Assembly (NCBI GenBank): GCA_022865545.1
Contig: JALHTA010000212.1
Location: forward strand, 1-6,552
Source of the DNA: Actinomycetota bacterium
GTDB lineage: Bacteria; Actinomycetota; Humimicrobiia; Humimicrobiales; Humimicrobiaceae
Length of the DNA stretch: 6,552 nt
Reading direction: 5' to 3'
Part shown: positions 6,148 through 6,552 of the stretch, one piece after another
How the letters are laid out: each line of letters starts with the position of its first letter
How positions within the stretch are numbered: position 1 is the first letter of the stretch
Position numbers and translations under genes: made by a program
The notes under the pieces: generated by a model
What the model was told of the DNA's origin: nothing
The model's input: only the letters and a program-made list of their open reading frames with translations
Databases searched by the model: none

Positions 6148-6153
6148 ATTATA
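6148..6153 (-). promoter_or_regulatory. Possible -10 box of the ATPase gene
   Basis: TATAAT on the - strand lies 40 bases upstream of the ATG. Its -35 position has no consensus hexamer, so support is modest. Confidence 0.35.
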
Positions 6154-6169
6154 AATATGCAAGATTTAA

Positions 6170-6328
6170 TATCTTTATAAGAATTATAAGATTGTAAAGA
6201 AGATACTTGATTATCTTCGTATATATGAGTTTGAAAGGAAAAGGCATCCGCCCAGGATAGACACCACCCCCGATGTGTTTGATGATTATATCCGTGATGA
6301 TTACATAGACTACGACCATGTGTGTTAG
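6170..6328 (+). pseudogene. Unidentified gene remnant (C-terminal-looking fragment)
   Basis: The frame is open from 6170, after a TAA, to TAG 6326-6328, about 52 codons, with no ATG, GTG or TTG near its beginning. From about 6200 it reads like real protein: KILDYLRIYEFERKRHPP, then RIDTTPDVFDDYIRDDYIDY, with codons like those of the neighbouring genes and clearly higher GC than the flanks. I do not recognise the family. The 5' part appears to be missing or degraded. It overlaps the two inverted repeats above. Confidence 0.35.
6171..6218. repeat. Two further inverted repeats upstream of the ATPase gene
   Basis: ATCTTTATAA (6171-6180) pairs with TTATAAGAT (6184-6192) with one bulged base. GAAGATA (6199-6205) pairs perfectly with TATCTTC (6212-6218) around six bases. 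Together with the dyad at 6118-6136 they make three stacked inverted repeats within 101 bases. They could be operators or hairpins; no T tract marks them as terminators. Confidence 0.4.
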
Positions 6329-6552
6329 GACTTTTAAAAGACTGTAGAGTATTAGCCTGTAATAAAATAAAACTGGGTACAGTATTTTCCTTATTTATTC
6401 TTCCACTGCGCGTATTTTCTGCTCCAATATCATGATCTGTGGTGATTATTGAATCCGGTAACCTAAAATATGTCGATTTTTAGCTGATTATAGAATTGTG
6501 ATCCAAAGCAAATTCTTATAAGTGATAGATATTGCCTGAAAGGACTATTTGA
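6329..6552. other. Low-coding right end with hairpin; possible decayed DNA
   Basis: No complete gene. On the - strand, 6479-6120 is open for 119 codons but has no usable start codon; its part near 6380-6460 reads protein-like (LPDSIITTDHDIGAENTRSG). TTATAGAATT (6488-6497) and AATTCTTATAA (6511-6521) form a hairpin with one bulge. The last bases hold AAAGGA followed 4 bases later by TTG (6549), which might open a gene beyond the window. Confidence 0.3.

Noticed and set aside
6120..6479. 119-codon open frame on the - strand upstream of the ATPase
   Set aside because: It contains no ATG, GTG or TTG except an ATG as its last sense codon, and much of it is antisense to the better-looking + strand remnant.
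6539..6552. Gene starting with TTG at 6549 behind AAAGGA
   Set aside because: Only one codon lies in the window, so a real start cannot be supported.

Overview
This AT-rich bacterial window carries seven protein genes in ordinary chromosomal context, with no rRNA, tRNA, CRISPR array or intact mobile element visible. Shine-Dalgarno sites (GGAGGA, AAAGGA, AAAGG), TATAAT-like -10 boxes and an OmpR-type regulator point to a bacterium rather than an archaeon. The pairing of a GSI-alpha-type glutamine synthetase with a regulator that closely resembles actinobacterial GlnR in its DNA-binding half suggests a deep-branching, low-GC actinobacterial or similar Gram-positive-type lineage, perhaps uncultivated. 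That placement is inference.

Left part (1-2076), all on the + strand: the C-terminal end of a prohibitin/Band 7 (SPFH) protein and a strong terminator; a Cof-type HAD phosphatase that starts with TTG; and a VIT1/CCC1-family membrane protein. The VIT1/CCC1 reading frame has no ATG, GTG or TTG ahead of its first membrane segments and seems to start at AUA behind a good Shine-Dalgarno site. A bidirectional terminator separates it from the convergent genes to the right.

Middle part (2104-4615): a nitrogen-assimilation pair on the - strand, made of a GlnR-like orphan response regulator with a degenerate receiver and, 189 bases downstream, glnA. The glnA promoter has a perfect TATAAT, no recognisable -35, and two TTTAAC boxes exactly 11 bases apart where the -35 should be. 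This is the layout expected for activation by an OmpR-family protein, so the adjacent regulator is the natural candidate. Divergent from the regulator is an unrecognised 52-residue protein with two membrane segments.

Right part (4616-6552): an AAA ATPase with a DUF4143 C-terminal domain on the - strand. Upstream of it lies a cluster of inverted repeats that look like operators, then about 440 bases of low-coding DNA holding one gene remnant.

I did not find a clearly new multi-gene system. The best leads are the regulator/box/glnA module, the AUA-start transporter, the small membrane protein divergent from the regulator, and the dyad cluster upstream of the ATPase.
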